From positions 80,084,526-80,148,525 of the forward strand of contig NW_022098076.1 of assembly GCF_002288925.2 (NCBI RefSeq): a stretch of 64,000 nt of DNA, in the 5' to 3' direction. This document shows positions 35,425-47,625 of this stretch, piece after piece. Every line of letters begins with the position of its first letter. Within the stretch, counting starts at the first letter, position 1. Below the pieces are notes generated by a model. It was not told the origin of the DNA and ran no database searches. It worked only from the letters and a program-made list of their open reading frames with translations. The translations under genes were made by a program, and so were the position numbers. The DNA comes from Delphinapterus leucas. Lineage: Eukaryota; Chordata; Mammalia; Artiodactyla; Monodontidae.

Positions 35425-36003
35425 ATTAAATTTCATTCATTCATTTAAGAAACATCTGACAAAGACCTATTATGAAATACTATGCTAAGTGCTGGGGATT
35501 AAGCAACGAAAAAGACAGACTCCATCCTGCTCTTCTGAGGTTTACTTGTAGGCAAAACAGAGAGTAACAAGTAAATCAATACAGAAATCAAGGATTATAC
35601 GACTGTTGTTTGAGATACATCAGGTTGAGAGCAGAGACCTACTTTAGAGAAGGTGGTCAAGAAAGGGTACTTGGTGCTAGTTTCACTTAAGCCTTGAAGG
35701 ATGAAAACTAGCCAGCCAGCTGAGGGGTTGGGGGACAAGGCTCCAGGCTGAGATAAGCAGAAAGGGCAAAGGTCCAAAACTGAGCCGGAGCCAGGCACTG
35801 TTCCAGACTCTGGGCCGAGCATCCACGTGGGGTGGGGATGAGGCTGATAAAATCAAAATGTATAGTCTAAGTGCAGGCAGGGTAGAGTTCTATGAAGAAA
35901 ACTAAAAGCAGGGTATGCAGACAGAGTGGCAAGAGGCAGCTGTCTTAGTAGGGTGGTCAGGGAAGGCCTTTCCATGGAGGTGGCTTTTGGACACGGGGCT
36001 GAT
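35425..36003 (-). mobile_element. L2 fragment
   Basis: Antisense: ttcattcattcatttaag, ctaagtgctggggattaag, gggtggtcagggaaggcctt, aagcagaaagggcaaaggtc. Confidence 0.7.
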
Positions 36004-39000
36004 TTTACTTATAATTTACTTATAACTCACGTTTAAATTGCTTATGGCAAATCTAGAATGTTCAAAATGTATCAACCGTCTTTGTGATTGATTTCTGCAT
36101 TCATTTGGAAACCAGTGTTCCAAGCAGTCTAAATGGCAAGCAAGCCTTCTAAGAACACAGCTGGATTTTAAGTGGAAAGCCACCTTCGAGTTGGTCTTTT
36201 CCAACTCTAACACCAAACATTTGCTGTGATTCAAATCTGGTAAAAGCCACCTCATCAAACAGTTCTGTAAAATTGCTGGCATTGCTCACCATCATAGGGA
36301 CCCCAGCCTGACAGTGGAATGTGGAAATTGCAGAGGAAAGGGCTCCGAGAGAAGAGCATGGAGGTGCCTGTTGGCCCGGAAGGCTGAGGCTCGCCAGCTC
36401 ACGTCAAGCTTCGCTCATTACAAAGGGTCACGGGGAGGTTATAGCCCCAGTTACAGTCCTGTTGGGGAGGCGCTGACGGTGTGATCAACAGCCCCTCCTA
36501 ATAGCTAGAGTTAATCACTCACTGACCGACTGGAAAATCAACGGCGGCCTACTCTCTCCCCCTCCACTCCGCCTATGCTGGTCCAGCCTCCTTCCTTCGC
36601 TCCCTGCGGTGAACAGGCGTCAGGAAGGGGATTCTCTGGGACTCTTGTCCCTTCCTGCTCAAAGACTGGCTCTACAGGAGGACAGTCATCTAACTCCAGG
36701 GGAGGAGAACCCATTCTTCTCTGCCTGGGAGAAACCTTGTAATGAAGATACCGTGTCAAAGATGAGAAGGAAGCAGCAAAGACAGGAGATAAGGGGGGAG
36801 AAAAAAAGACAGTCTTTCGGAGGAAAGACATGATTGCAGCCAAATGAAAAGGAAACTTGATTTTCGGAGATGATGGGCTAGAGAATATTTACATGTCCCC
36901 AACCCCTTGTCAAATGCACTGTAATCTTAGTTTTTAGAATATTTTCCTTTCAGGAGGTGGTGAGTTACATTTTTTTTTGGTTGCACTTTAAAAGTCGATG
37001 TCATTAAGTTTACCCCAAACAGGCTCTGTCATAGGGCTTACTAGACCAGCGGTCTTTTGGCAGGGAGGCTGAGGAATCAGGATGCTGGCGCCCTGGACCA
37101 CAACTGAGAATGGTAAGCTCTCACCTTGGGCCTGACCAGGTGTATGTCGGAACCTTGGCTTGTCAGAAATGTGTTACCAATAGGAGGAATTCAATTCCAG
37201 GGCCCTCTGGCTGAGAGGTTTCATTCCCGAGTTGTGAGAGCCTCCACCTGAACTTCACGGCCATGCAAAAGAGATTGTCACAAGGTTTATACGCTTCCCA
37301 GGAGGGAGGTTAAATCTCAGACCAGGGCCCGTTACTTTCCCAAGTGAGAGGTGAAGTCGGGGTTCCTGGTGGTGGTGAAGGAGAGTAGTGCTGTCATGAC
37401 AGTGTGGATCCTAACTTTTACTGCAGTGTCTCTGATTTCCTTTCGGAAGGAAGAGAAGTGATAACCAGGAAAGGTGGGGGGCAGGGTAGTGAGGAGTGTT
37501 GGGGGTACTGATAGACATACAGCTGATTGAAGAGGTTATGGAAATAGTATACTCAGGTCTCTAGAATTTAGACCAACATTGGCACACAGAGTTGGTAGCC
37601 CCCCCTGTTCACGGTCATCATGTTGACAGTCGTTCAAAATGACTGGGAAATTGGCTTTGCCAAGGGTTGATAGCCCAGCCTTTGACGTCAACCTGAGAAT
37701 GGAAATGGATGTTGTGTAAAGTCATATGAGAGTCCGTTTGGCTGTTCCTCCAATGAGTTGAGTAGATACATATCCAGGGCGCCTTCGCCGACAACCAGCA
37801 TCGTCTGCGTGGTCATAAGTGAATTTTCTTTCCTACATCCTGTGATTATGGCTCCCATAATTTTGTTAGCCTGCATATTGAGTTTTTATTCTTATGCATT
37901 TCCTCAGCTCTCCATTTCCTCCCCAGCCTCTTAACTGGTCATTTTGTTTTCTCATGGACTGCTGTGTGACAGAGCATCTCATCATGAAGTGGCGCTTCTC
38001 ACTTCCCCCCCTTCCACATATGTGCAGACGTTCTGGCACAAGGAAATGCAGCCAGCAATACCAGCCTTTAGAGACAGAGAACACCTAGACCGGAAGGATT
38101 GGGGACAATGATCTGCCGTTCTTATCACCAGCTAGTTCAATGTTAAGTTACTTGCCAAGTAAGAGAAGGGAGAAGATCTGGCATGTGTGAAGGGGACCAA
38201 ATCCAGACAGACGGAAGGCCCCTAACCCTGGAACTACTTCAAACCAGGGTCATCAGGACGAGTGCTTCTCTGACATTGCTTTCACAATGAGAAATGGTTT
38301 TAATTCCCTGGGGTTACAGCAAGAGTTGTGTGAGCCTGCCTGCAAATCCAGCTTTCTTTCTATGTAGTACAGCTGACTGGTCACTCGGAAGGCATGCCAC
38401 GGAGATGTGGTTGATGGTCATTCAGAGCTTGGGTGGATGCAGTTGTGTGGCTTGACTCTGTAAAGTCTTTAATCCTTCCAGATATAAATCTTTTTTATTT
38501 CTCCTGAGTGACCACCACCCAAATCTTTTCTGAGTTCTATACGATTGTAGACCGGAGGCCAAGGTGAAATGACCCAACTCTGACTGAATGTGTAAGGAGA
38601 GCCTGTGATGGCCTGAAAAACTAGGTGTGGAATGTCCATGACCTTTAGCCTAATATCAATATCGGGTGGTTCATGGTTCATCAGGTCAGCATGACGCCCG
38701 CTCCGACCTTACACCACATCCAGAGACTTTCTCATACACAGACACTTCCGTAGAAAGACAGGAGAGTGCAGCGTGGTCATGTTCTCTCTCGTCTCAAGGT
38801 AATTCAAGCCTAGACGTTCTCTAAGGTGAGATGTATTTCAGGATGTACTGAGCCTGAATCCCATTTTAAAGATGTCTGTGCTTTTTCCAGTGGAATTTTT
38901 TTTTCCAGAAAATTATGAGACACATTACAAAAACCCAAATCGTTTAGTTCTACAGAGCTGTTGTTCTTTTGTTGTGGGTTTGGGTTTTTGGTGATGGTGA

Positions 39001-39735
39001 AGTTGGGAAAGACAGGTTAAAACGTTTTGTTTTGTTTTTATGACCATCGTTTTTAAGACAAATGCTTTCTCAGTCTCTATGGAGAAACACAAGTTTACTT
39101 GGGCACCACTAGAATGACCCGAGCTTTAAAAAAGGTCTGGGCAGCTGTTCCTTATACCATCCTCATAAGTTTTTCCCTCCGTGAGGTACAAATAGCTGTG
39201 CTCATAGAACATGGGTGATAAAATGGTGGGAACATTTGTAAAATATGGTGAAACGGGGAAGTCGGCCTAGGGTTGCTCAATTGAGTTATTTTTTCTTAAA
39301 TCACCAGGAATCAGGATATGTACAAGAAAATGTCTTGGGAAAATTTACAGGTCATAGATTTATTATTTAAATGTAACCTACCAGTATCCCCTTCTTCTTA
39401 CATCTACGCAGAAAAATAAGAGAGCGACTTCCCAGGGAGGGTCCTTTGAAGGTGGGGAATGGTGCTTTCCTGAATTACTGCCAGAGCATAGCTCATTTAT
39501 AACACACATCATGTTTAGGCTGCTGTTAGCAATGTTGGTTTTTAACATCTCAGTGGCTCCCAAGATGACATATGTATAAGCAAGTGAGGATGTAGATCAA
39601 TCGAGCAGCAGCTCATTATCGACGCACGTGCTGAAGAATCTCTAGCTTGCTGTTGCTGAAGACAAGAGGGTTGGGGAGAATGATAGCTCGTTTTGGAGGC
39701 TAATATTAGAAACGGTTAGTATTAAAAATGGTACC

Positions 39736-39935
39736 GGGCTTCCCTGGTGGCGCAGTGGTTGAGAGTCTGCCTAAGGATGCAGGGGACACGGGTTCATGCC
39801 CTGGTCCGGGAAGATCCCGTCTGCCGCGGAGCGGCTGGTCCCGTGAGCCATGGCCGCTGAGCCTGTGCTCCGCAACGGGAGAGGCCACAACAGTGAGAGG
39901 CCCGTGTACCGCAAAAAAAAAAAAAAAAAAAAAAA
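39736..39935 (+). mobile_element. CHR-type SINE (short young form)
   Basis: Sense copy from gggcttccctggtggcgcag to an A tail. It lacks about a dozen bases before cctgtgctccgcaac. Short duplication aaaatgg on both sides. Confidence 0.94.
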
Positions 39936-40664
39936 TGGATAGAAGGGCATAAAAAGTTGAAGTACTCTGTCTTATTTTGAAACTGGATGTTAAATGATAC
40001 ATAATTGATTTATTTCTAGTGGAAGAAAAGATGCCCATTCAAAGGACATCACTTAGAGCATCGCTTTGCCCTAATCACCTACTCTGGAACATTCTGCTTT
40101 GGGGAGGCCTAGGAAAATTTTGAGACTTTTTTTTGATTCTGGTAAAAAAGATCTCTGTTCAGACCGAATAACCCATTAAAAAATAAGCAAAAAAAAAAAG
40201 ACAAAAAAGGATGAGAGTCAAGAGCATGATTGTGCAGCGCAATGAGGACGGTCAGGAAGTCCTTCTGTTATAGCAAAAGCTATATAGTGAAATGTTGAAT
40301 CATACATTTTATTAAATATATTATGATAGATTTCAAACGCCTTAGGGCTGAAATAATATAAAGAGAGGAGAAGGCTGGTGGTGAATTCTTGTTGTTTTAT
40401 TGTAAGTGTTAAGAGCGTAGATTTATATTGGTTCACTTATCTTCAGTACTCAAGTCTACCTTCAAGAGAGATGTGAGGCTAGCTGTTCTGGGACTGTTCC
40501 CACTGGAAGGTGACGGAGGGCTCAGTCCCTGGTTGTTTCAGATCAATGTGTAAATTACAGACCACCGGGGTTTTTTTGTTGTTTAGTTCTGGGGTTTTTT
40601 GGTGATTACAGTGTGCGGGATTATAATGTCAATTTTATGTGTCCCCATGGGTTTTATTTCCTCA

Positions 40665-41020
40665 TCTGTGCCCCCAGTGTGGATTTTATTGTTAGTACCA
40701 ATGGTACACAACAAAGGAAGACTCTTAAGTCCCCCCTTTCTCACCACTCCTGATGGCACCTGTATAGAGAGGATGGAAGATTCTTGGCATATTGGGGGTA
40801 GAATTGAGGCAGGGATTCCTCTGTGGCTGAGAGCCTCTCTCTGCCCCTCATGCCTTTGCAGGGGAGGACAGTCCAGGACTCTGACTCCTTAAAGGCCGTG
40901 TGGACTGTCAGGTCCCCCATGCAGTTGCTCTGGCCAGATTCATGGTCATACTGAGGAATATGTTTGATGATGTGCTTGTTGAGGACAATACCCACACCAG
41001 CATCAAAATCTGAGACTATA
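40665..41020 (-). pseudogene. GAPDH processed-pseudogene fragment (3' end of the mRNA)
   Basis: Read on the minus strand, 41009 to about 40884 gives a decayed copy of the GAPDH C-terminus: FDAGVGIVLNKHIIKHI, then YDHESGQSNCMGDLTVHTAF, where the functional protein has the FDAGAGIALNDHFVKLIS...YDNEFGYSN...MVHMASKE end. The normal stop codon is replaced by a serine codon after KE. The sequence then continues into a recognisable GAPDH 3' UTR, including the gtaccat...caataaa poly(A)-signal region (AATAAA complement at 40686-40691). The copy is cut off at its 5' end, about 30 codons before the stop, and has no intron, so it is a retrocopy and dead. No clear poly(A) tail or target duplication was seen, consistent with an old insertion. 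GAPDH parental sequence is from memory. Confidence 0.82.
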
Positions 41021-41050
41021 TTTAATTGACATGTGTACTTAAATGCCTTT

Positions 41051-41096
41051 GTGTGTGTGTGTGGCTGTGGCCTAGGCTGGCTGGCTGGCTGGCTGG
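41051..41096. repeat. (GT)n and (GGCT)n simple repeats
   Basis: gtgtgtgtgtgtgg followed closely by ggctggctggctggctgg, just past the upstream end of the GAPDH pseudogene fragment. Confidence 0.85.
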
Positions 41097-41267
41097 GTTA
41101 CCCACAAAGACCTGTGGCAGCACACTTGGAGATGGGAATAGTTTGTGGTTTTAATCAGATAAGAAAGTTGAACATGGCATGTGGCTAATGTCTATTGCAT
41201 TTGTGCTTTCAGGGGTCTGTAAAAATAAAGGTTTTGATCTTTCAGTATTATTTTGCAGTTATTTTTT

Positions 41268-41822
41268 TCTAGAGTCAGCAGGACTGACAATTAATATACT
41301 TAGATATGACCCAGCAATCCCACTACTGGGCATATACCCAGAAAAAAACATAATTCAAAAAGACACATGCACCCCAATGTTCATTGCAGCACTATTTACG
41401 ATAGCCATGTCATTCGAAGCAACCTAAATGCCTATCGACAGATGAATGGGTAAAGAAGACGTGGCACATATATACAGTGGAATATTACTCAGCCATAAAA
41501 AGGAACGAAATTGGGTCATTTGTAGAGATGTGGATGAACCTAGAGACTGTCATACAGAGTGAAATAAGTCAGAAAGAGAAAAACAAATATCGTATATTAA
41601 CGCACATACATGGAATCTAGAAAAATGGTACAGATGAACTGGTTTGCAGGGCAGAAATAGAGACACAGATGTAGAGAACAAACGTATGGACACCAATGGG
41701 GGAAAGTGGGGGGTGGGGGTGGTGTGATGAATTGGGAGATTGGGATTGACATGTATACACTGATGTATATAAAATAGATAACTAATAAGAACCTGCTGTA
41801 TAAAAGTAAATAAAATTGAACA
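41268..41822 (+). mobile_element. L1 3'-end fragment (ORF2 end plus 3' UTR)
   Basis: Sense L1: cccagcaatcccactactgg, gaatattactcagccataaa and a 3' UTR ending in taaataaaattg. It is strongly 5'-truncated. The short open frames in it are ORF2 remnants. Confidence 0.9.
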
Positions 41823-41984
41823 AATATATATTAGAAATGTGAGGGAGGAGTCTAATAGTAAGTTTACTTAGCAGTGATTACATTGTTATCCGAAGCAAGG
41901 CTTATTTGTTTTTGCATGAGAAACTCCAGTGGCACACAAGGCACCCACCCCAGCCCTCAGTTCTAACCCGCAGTGGATCCAGTA

Positions 41985-42180
41985 TCCACAGTTCCTCATG
42001 TAACCTACATGCATTTACTTATAAATACATTTTAAAAATTACAGATGGGATCAAAATATACTCTTGCTGCCTCTTGCTTTTTTCATTTAACAGTATATCT
42101 CACAATGTTTTATTAACAGTTGCATGATTTAACTGGTGTCCTGTCATGAACATTTAGACTTGTTTCCAGGTTTTTGTGGT
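41985..42180 (-). mobile_element. possible old LINE fragment
   Basis: catttaacagtatatctcac and gaacatttagacttgtttcc resemble antisense L1 sequence. Boundaries uncertain. Confidence 0.45.
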
Positions 42181-42547
42181 TGGTTAGCTGTCCGAAGGAA
42201 GGTGGGCTTATGCATGATTTTAACTTTTGTATGCTCTACATTTCCTAAGACTGAAGGCACCAATTCCCTCAGTGGGCATCATTTTGGATGTGACATCTAT
42301 CCAGTGGTGAGTAAAGGACACTGGTCCCAGGCTTCTGCTGGCCTGTTACTGGTGGAATGGTGTGGATAAGAATTTAGCAATTGTCTCATCAGATGTGACA
42401 TCTTAATCTCTTAGCCCCAAGGGCAGCCAGGTGGCCTCTAGTGAGTGTTACATGGATATAATGGGTTAGGATCACAGAATTTGGGTTCTTTAAAAATAGG
42501 TATCTGGTCTCAGTAATAATTGTCATGCCAGGTTGGGGGAGGGGGGG

Positions 42548-42750
42548 CGTGGTGAAAAGACCATAGGATTTGGCCTCAGAGCGAAATTCAAGCCCAGCTT
42601 CTCTACACGCATTGTATTTTCTCTAGGAGGACGTTCACCTTCTTTAAGCCTCAATTTCCTCATCTGTAAAACAGGAATGATATGAATATTAAAGTAATGT
42701 CTATGAAAATACACTTAAAAAGTCACTGCACAAATATTAGTTATTATTTA
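42548..42750 (+). mobile_element. MIR
   Basis: cctcaatttcctcatctgta, aaacaggaatgatatgaa and cactgcacaaatattagtta, the MIR 3' half. Confidence 0.75.
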
Positions 42751-43784
42751 ACCCAAGTCCTCCTTAATAACGAAAAGAAACCTCAACTGTTTTAAAGTAA
42801 CTTTCCTAAAGATATACATGCATACACCTATGAATTAATTACTAATCTTTGTACCTTTAGTGTTTGTCTTCAAAAATTTCAGATGCAGATCTGAGCTTGA
42901 AAAAAATGGAGCATTAGAAAGAACAGGAAAATGTCACTTAATCATTTTATTTTTCTCACCTACCATTTGTGCTTTCGTTATTGTATCTCCATTTTGACAG
43001 AACCTGGAATATGTCAAGACCAGTTTGCTGAGAGTCTTCTGTGATTTACGGCGTTTGCTCTGTAGTTTCTTTGTTTTGGTGTTTCAGGCGTGGAATGAAA
43101 TTTTATTAGTTTGAAATTACACCTGCTTGTCCAAGTGACTCACCATCACGCCACCTTCTACAAACACAAACCCACATGACATACACTATAGAAGGGCTGT
43201 GAATTTTAAAAAGTAAATAAAAATAATGCCGCAAGTAGGAGAGGACATTTACCAATTGAAAACAACTTTTTACACTGGATGGTAAGCAGTAGTCTCTAGA
43301 ATGTTCCCAAATAACCATAACAAAGACCTGCTTTTAATTCACTCCCTAAAGCCAAATAGGAGACCACAGAGCAGTGCATATTCTAGGGAGGAAAAAAAAG
43401 ACTGAACACTGAATAAACAAAAACACACACAGGCTAATGCAGTCGGTCTTTTTTTTGTAAAACTGTTGATCTGAAAAGCCTCCAGAGATTAAAATTGCTC
43501 TTAAAATGAATCCCATACTCATGGGTTTGAGTAGGTAGATTTTCGGCAGCTTTCTCTGTGTCATGTGTGGTCGCCACCTCAGTGCCCTGTAGAACTGGGG
43601 TTTGGAGCAGAGGTGGGCAGGACTTTGGAAGAAAATATTAATAGAAGCCGTAGCTGCTTCTATTGAATCAGTAGTTGAAGGCATTGTTAATAGCACGTGG
43701 GAGCAAAAGACTTCGAGGGCACATAGAAGAGGTATTTCAGAACCCATCTTTATGTCTAGTTTATCTTTTTTTTCAGTGGGCCAC

Positions 43785-44315
43785 AATTAATATTAACCTT
43801 TTTAAAGAATATGATTCAGTGGTTTTAGTATATTCACAAAGTTGTGTAACCATCACCAGTGTCTACCTCCAGAACATTTTCATCTCCCTAAAAAGAAACC
43901 CCACATTTACCAGCACTCACTCCCCTTCCCCTACCCCCCCATCCCGCCCTAGACAACCACTAATCTACTTTCCATCTCTGTGGATTTGCCTGTTCCGAAC
44001 ACTTCATATAAATGGAATCATACAATGTTTGTCCTTTTCTTGTTTGGCTTCTTTCGCTTAGCACACTATTTTCAAAGTTCATCCTTGTAGCATGTATCAG
44101 TACTTCGTTTTTTAGGGTCAAATAATATTTCATTGTAAGGATATATACCCCATTTTGTTTATGCATTCATCAATTGATGAACATTTGGGTTGTTTAAACT
44201 TTGGGGCTATTGTGAAGGATAATGTTAAGAATATTATATTCATGTACAAGTTTCTGTGAGGACATAATTTTCAGTGTTCTTGAGTATGTACCTAGGAGTG
44301 AGACAGTTTGGTGTC
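43785..44315 (-). mobile_element. L1 (L1M-type) fragment
   Basis: Antisense L1: accatcacc...ccagaacattttcatc, aatggaatcatacaatg and catttgggttgtttaaact. Confidence 0.8.
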
Positions 44316-44648
44316 TGATCTTTCTTTATCCAAATTATCATGTTAGTAACCTGAGAAGAAGGGGAATGAGCTTCATTTGGACAGATTAAGAAATGGGATG
44401 GGTAGAGAAGCTGTGGTCTTTGGGTTACATCTCATTGTTCTCTAGAATGATGAAACTAATTCCTGACTTTTTAAAAACAAATCCATGGATAGACTATAAA
44501 TCCCAGTGATTCACAGTGTTTCTGTCCCATGAGACCTGAGGGATACCTTACATCCCTGTTAGTTAATCGCTTGCACTGTGATTTCCCCATGGTGAAGTGG
44601 GCTGAGGGTGTAGCCAGAGGGGAGAAAGATGTTAGAGTTTATCATAAT

Positions 44649-44666
44649 TTGTGTGTGTTTGGGGGG
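44649..44666. repeat. poly(G) run
   Basis: Twelve G in a row followed by cggg. Prone to length error in assembly. Confidence 0.8.
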
Positions 44667-45564
44667 GGGGGGCGGGTGTAATTTGAAAAGAGCTTCTCGG
44701 TGCTCCCTCCGTTTTGCAGAGGTTTCAGCTTTTATTATAATAACAGTGGAGCCTTCACACGACGGGATGGGGGATGCTTTGGGAGGAGGACAGAGGTGGG
44801 AGTGGGGACAGGCAGCAGTCTCAGAGAGTAAACAATAAATGTATGGCTGTTCTCTAAAATCCCGTGGCTGCTTTACTATTAATGTTATTTCAAGGACCTT
44901 CTGTTTCCTAAACTATCTAGGTTTCATTTTTCCGGGCGTGAAGACTAAATTCTGTTCATCTGAGCTGTGTTAGACATAGAAAGATTGTCATTTTGAATTG
45001 TAATAACTAGGAAGGCCCACCACATTAAGAGAAAAAGCACAGTTTTCTCTGCTGGCCCCAAAGAGCCCAACCATCAAGGACAGATCCCAGATTGGAAATT
45101 CTTCTAACTTGTGAAGACACATTTCATTTTGACAGAATTGGCTCTCTGGAAAAGCCTTTTGTCTGCTTGGGGTCAACAGTAGACAATCCAGAGAACTGGA
45201 TTTTCTTTCCACCTATACATTAATTAGGGAAGAAGTAAGCAAGTAGGCTAATTCCTCATCATGAAACGCTCCGGGGCCCCAGCACCATGCAGGGGACCCA
45301 GCTAGGGTGCTGAGGCGTTAATGAGCTATAATTGCTTCCTGCCCTGCCTCCCCGTGGATTTTCGCTTTTACACATAGGCCTTGGGGGCCTCAGCCCAAAG
45401 GAGCATGATGGATGATGGAACTTAATTTGGTCCCTTTGGGTAGAAGGGCCTTTCAATAATACAGAGCAAAGTCCTCCGTTGAGGGCGAGCCATACTGAGT
45501 TAATCATTATACTCTTTTACTGTGAACTAAATGGAGAAATAGTTCTCTTCTGCCATAGTACTCT

Positions 45565-46043
45565 TTTTAATAGACTTTACTTTTAGAGTAGTTTTAGGTT
45601 CACAGCAAAATTGAGCAGGAAGTATAGAGAGTTCCTGTATACCCCCTGCACCCACACATGCATCCCGTCCACCAGAGTGCGACATTTGTTACAACTGAGG
45701 ATCCTACACTGGCACCCAACGGCCTTAGTTTACATTAGAGTTCACTCTTGGTGTTGTACATTCCATAGGTTTTGACAAATGTGTCATGATGTGTATTCGC
45801 CATTAGAGTATCATACAGAATAGTGTCAATGCCCTAAAAATTCTCTGTGCACCACTTACCCATGTCCCCAGCCCCCGGCAATCACTGATCTTTTAACCAT
45901 CTCCATAGTTTGCTTTTATCAAAATGTCATATAGATGAATTCATACAGTATGTAGCCTTTCCACATTGGTTTCTTTCACTTGGTAATATGTGTTTAAGAT
46001 TCTTGCATGTCTTTTCATGGCTTGAAAGCTCATTTCTTTTAGT
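45565..46043 (-). mobile_element. L1 (L1M-type) 3' UTR fragment
   Basis: Antisense: gttttaggttcacagcaaaa, accagagtgcgacatttgtt and cccggcaatcactgatcttt are standard parts of an old L1 3' UTR. Confidence 0.82.
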
Positions 46044-46206
46044 GCTATGAAGGTGACTGTCTGTGATCCAGGAAACAGGCGCTCACCAGATACTGAATCT
46101 GCCAGTGCCTTGGTCTTGCACTGCATCCTCCGGAACTGAGAGAAATAACTTCCTGCTTATAAGCCACCCAGTCTGTGGTTGGTTGGTATAGCAGCCCAAG
46201 CTGGCT
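46044..46206 (+). mobile_element. MaLR LTR 3' fragment (MLT1/MST-like)
   Basis: gatccaggaaacaggcgctc, accagatactgaatctgcca, ataagccacccagtctgtgg and agcccaagctggctaagaca follow the 3' end of MaLR LTRs. A young SINE sits right at its end. Confidence 0.75.
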
Positions 46207-46222
46207 AAGACAACAACTTTTT

Positions 46223-46412
46223 TTTTTTTGCGGTATGCGGGCCTCTCACTGTTGTGGCCTCTCCCGTTGCGGAGCACAGGCTCTGGACGCGCAGGCTCAG
46301 CGGCCATGGCTCACGGGCCCAGCCGCTCCGCGGCATGTGGGATCTTCCCGGACCGGGCGTGTCCCCTGCATCGGCAGGCGGACTCTCAATCACTGCTCCA
46401 CCAGGGAAGCCC
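46223..46412 (-). mobile_element. CHR-type SINE (short young form) missing the B-box region
   Basis: Perfect 16-bp duplication aagacaacaacttttt at 46207-46222 and 46413-46428. Where other copies have gcacgaacccg (complement of the pol III B box) this one reads ccgggcgtgtcccc, so the B box is deleted. Confidence 0.94.
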
Positions 46413-46461
46413 AAGACAACAACTTTTTAAGATGTGACTGACATGCAATAAACTGTACGTA

Positions 46462-47270
46462 CTCAGTTTTATTGAGGTATAATTCACATACGACTCAATT
46501 CATTCTTTTAAAGCGTATGATTCAATAATTTTTAGTGTATTCACAAAGTTTACACATATTTAAAATGTACAACTTGGCACATTTTGATATAGGTACATAC
46601 CCCTAAAATTATCACCATAATTAAGACAGACATAATTAAAACATAGTTAAGACATAATTAAAACTTCATTACCCAGAAGTTTCCTCATGCCCATTTGTAA
46701 TTTCTTTCCCTCCTTTCTGGCCACCACTGATCGGCTTTCTAGCCTATAGAGTCATTTCTATTTCCAAGAATTTTATATAAATAAAATCATAGAGTATGTA
46801 CTTTTGTTTGTTTTTGGCCTGGCTTCTTCATTCAGCATAATTATTTTAAGATTCATCCATGCTGTAGCATGATATCTATAGTTTATTATTTTGTTTTTTG
46901 CTGCGAAGTATTCAGTTGTATGATTATACCACAATTTGTTTATCTATTCACCTGTTGATGGGAATTGGGCTGTTGCCGGTTTGGGGCCGTTACAAAGAAG
47001 CTGCCATCAACGGTCATATACAAATCTTTGCGTGACTTATGCTTTCACTCTTTGAGGGTAAATAGCTAGGATTCGCATGGCTGGGTCATGTGGAAATCAT
47101 ATGTTTTAACTTTTTAAGAAGCTGTCAAACTGCTTTTCCAAAGTGGTTGTATCATTTTGCACCTGCTCCAGTGCTGTATGAGGGTTCCAGGTACTCCCCA
47201 TATCCTCCCAACACCTGGTATGGTCAGTTCCTTTCATCTCAGCCATTCTAACTGATGTGTAATGGTGTGC
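46462..47270 (-). mobile_element. L1 (L1M-type) fragment
   Basis: Antisense L1 from ttattgaggtataattcaca through ggctgggtcatgtgg to gccattctaactgatgtgta. About 800 bp, the longest old L1 piece in the window. Confidence 0.82.
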
Positions 47271-47524
47271 CCCACAATTTAAACTCCGCTGGTCCTAACT
47301 GCCTCGGAGGTCCCTCTGCACACCACCCAACATCACTTCTCCAAGTCTTCTCTATTCTTGCGAAGTGGATGCTTCTCTGTCCACCCCTCATCTTAAACAA
47401 TCTTCCTTTAACATTCCACGTCAGTGCTCCCGGTGTCTCGGGTTGAACCAAAGTTTCTCTACATATATACATACCTGTATAATTCTGTGGATAATGTTTT
47501 TCCAAAGCGTATTTGCATTATGAT

Positions 47525-47625
47525 GAGATCCTCTGTGTGACTGTTTTCCCCACTCAAGGTTGGAGACCTAATACAGGGCTGGGCACATCATAGGTTTGCC
47601 GTAATGAATGCAAACTGACAGAGAC
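47525..47625 (+). mobile_element. L2 fragment (short)
   Basis: agggctgggcacatcatagg followed by taatgaatgcaaa, an L2 3'-end match. Confidence 0.5.

Noticed and set aside
43346..43786. 146-codon open frame on the - strand
   Set aside because: No domain, low-complexity hydrophobic end; no supporting splice or start signals.
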